Shown here: piece after piece, positions 62,701-64,000 of the stretch
Layout: each line of letters begins with the position of its first letter
Position numbering within the stretch: position 1 is the first letter of the stretch
NCBI GenBank assembly: GCA_003667245.1
Contig: RCNN01000105.1
Span: 17,601 to 81,600 of the forward strand
DNA: 64,000 nt
Origin: Heterostelium multicystogenum
Taxonomy: Eukaryota > Evosea > Eumycetozoa > Acytosteliales > Acytosteliaceae
Direction: 5' to 3'
Translations under genes and position numbers: made by a program
The notes under the pieces: model-generated
The model's input: the letters and a program-made list of their open reading frames with translations, nothing else
Database searches by the model: none
Told to the model about the DNA's origin: nothing

Positions 62701-62812
62701 CTCTATCCACCTACCTATTTGATTTTGATGGCTTTTCATCTACATCACTACTTGAGACTCCAACATCATCTTCGAAAATACGTCTCTTTTGACCTAATAT
62801 TGAATCAGTCAT
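59775..62812 (-). CDS. CTF18-like clamp-loader subunit (many frame breaks)
   Basis: Large subunit of the alternative replication factor C that loads PCNA and acts in sister-chromatid cohesion. Start MTDSILGQKRRIFEDD at 62812. Landmarks on the minus strand: LWVDKYAPESFHDLLSDDT (about 62220-62163), Walker A GPGLGKTT (61844-61821) followed by HILAKHAGYNPIE, Walker B CLIIDEIDG (about 61676-61650), NMTGHDIRSCLNSLQF (about 61190-61145), a C-terminal helical region, and the CTF18 tail YQEGFTNAV...YIKDFL before the stop at 59777-59775. The frame changes many times and some introns cannot be placed with confidence. The order of motifs and both ends are nevertheless clear. It may be intact in the organism. 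Confidence 0.75.
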
Positions 62813-62990
62813 GGCTGATTAACTAACTATCAACTTTATCAATAAGCAACTATAATACTTCAGAATAGATAAGATAGGTAGGTAGATAGATGGAAGTTTG
62901 TTTGTCTCTTCTGTATGCATTACAAAAATGAGATTTGTTTAAAAAATAAGTGGAAACCCGCCTTTTTTTTGAATTTTTAAAATGGGTTTT

Positions 62991-64000
62991 TTATTGACTA
63001 ACTGAAGTATTCAATATATAATTATAGATGGTCTGCATTGGGATTGTTGTTGGCATTTTGTTATTGTCAGAGCTGCTGTTAGATTTGATCGTTTTCATCA
63101 AGTCAAGATACCATGAGATGCATAATGTTCTTCTTTGAATTCTCGAGGTTACCTGTTATCTCTGAGAGTAGCAGTGTGCACAGCGGCTCGGTTTTGATCT
63201 TGATATTTGGTGCCTTGGTCAATAACCTCTTGGATATCGAGAAGTACCAACTTCAATATCTGAGCATCGATAACATGGAGTGTTGAGAATAAAAGATGGA
63301 CTAAACTACTGAGTGCACCGTTAAGTGATGTTTTTTGTTTGTCTTGTGGCATCATTGTTAGCACTTGGTCGGTCAACATCTTGACAGAGTACAATACAAC
63401 TGGATTGGTCGGGTGAATTTTTCAATGATGCTGACTAAAACAGTAAATATTGAGGTGATCTTGTGAAGGTTTGGGAAGGTTCTTAGTGCTATTGACATGT
63501 TATTTTGGCACCATCTTAATTGTCAGCTGTAGATCTGGTATGGTAAATATCTTTTGCCATTAATATATGAGTAAGTCTGTTTATCTTTTCGTTTGGATAT
63601 TCCATATATCTAGATTGTCATGTTAGAAACAGAGATCAATATTTTATGAGGGAAATATGGACTTACTCAAAAGATTAGGTACGATGTGGATTGATAATTA
63701 GACTATGTGGTACTTTGGTAATTAGATTTCTCAAAGGGCGTGCAGATAGACAACAACTTTGGAGCATGCAATAGTGGTATCCTTTTAGGAACCGTTAAAA
63801 AAATTGGCAGTTTATCGACAACACGTGTAATAGCACATTCCGATTTGGAGACATTATTGACTAACGACAAGATTGCAAAGATTAAGCAATGGGCATATCG
63901 TCATCTGTAATAAATCCAATTTGACTAAATATCTCTATTCCCATGACACATCGATAGGTGTCAAAACACTTAGCAATATCAAGTAAACAAGAATGAGAAA
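62991..64000 (-). CDS. Unrecognised helical protein (3' part, many frame breaks)
   Basis: The gene runs off the right edge. The best-preserved piece, 63394-63150, reads MYSVKMLTDQVLTMMPQDKQ and then LSSLVHLLFSTLHVIDAQIL, with helical, HEAT-like character. Before it are RTFPNLHKITSIFTVLVSII and, further out, weakly readable helical sequence (LPIFLTVPKRIPLLHAPKLL). The frame then changes after TATLRDN, and the last readable residues are TIYNYILNTSVSQ, before a stop at 62993-62991. Frame breaks occur about every 100-250 bp. I do not recognise the family; a scaffold or transport-type alpha-solenoid fits the composition. Confidence 0.45.

Noticed and set aside
1..64000. Programmed ribosomal frameshifting or RNA editing as the cause of the frame breaks
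   Set aside because: Breaks occur in many unrelated genes, at ordinary homopolymers, with both gains and losses and with no shared slippery site.

Overview
The window is nuclear DNA of a social amoeba (Dictyostelia). The evidence is very AT-rich intergenic DNA, short AT-rich GT-AG introns (mostly 50-170 nt), CAA-type glutamine runs and Asn/Thr/Ser-rich low-complexity protein segments, GPI-type surface proteins with IPT/TIG and EGF modules, and strongly biased codons in three ribosomal protein genes. I cannot name the species.

Layout, left to right. 0-5 kb: the 3' end of a PTTG-repeat surface protein, a probably abundant secreted/GPI-type protein, and COMMD3. 5-9 kb, minus strand: a lipase maturation factor and an inositol polyphosphate multikinase. 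9-14 kb: a polyQ SMYD4-like TPR-MYND-SET protein converging on a Rogdi homologue. 14.6-20.1 kb: ribosomal proteins L11, S19 and L21 with a small OB-fold protein between them. 20-23.4 kb: a long gene-free AT-rich tract. 23.4-26.4 kb: an F-box/kelch protein and a LETM1-domain mitochondrial protein. 26.5-33 kb: two tandem paralogous IPT/TIG-EGF surface proteins. 33.4-41 kb: an OXLD1-like protein, a glycine-rich secreted protein of unknown family, the divergent pair EAF7/MRGBP and SF3B6, an ETFRF1-like LYR protein and a mitochondrial carrier. 42.4-47.1 kb: a karyopherin converging on a PRPP-synthetase homologue with altered active-site residues. 49.8-54 kb: a RhoGAP-RasGEF fusion. 54.1-56.2 kb: a short IPT/TIG-EGF protein, a relic of another one, and an FMN reductase-like protein. 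57-64 kb: a Q/N-rich coiled-coil protein converging on CTF18, then the 3' part of an unrecognised gene.

The genes are mainly unrelated housekeeping functions: translation, splicing, chromatin, nuclear transport, replication and mitochondrial genes. Many alternate in strand, with convergent 3' ends only 30-260 bp apart and longer AT-rich 5' regions. The one clear local family is the IPT/TIG-EGF surface set.

Many otherwise well-conserved genes change reading frame. Almost every change is restored by one base in a short homopolymer, more often by removing a base than by adding one. This looks like consensus error in the assembly rather than biology. Its density is uneven: none from 14.6 to 26.4 kb, heavy in 30-33 kb and after 57 kb. 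I found no convincing tRNA, rRNA, CRISPR array or transposon. No clear new multi-gene system is visible; the best candidates for novelty are the IPT/TIG-EGF surface proteins, the altered PRPP synthetase and the unassigned secreted proteins.
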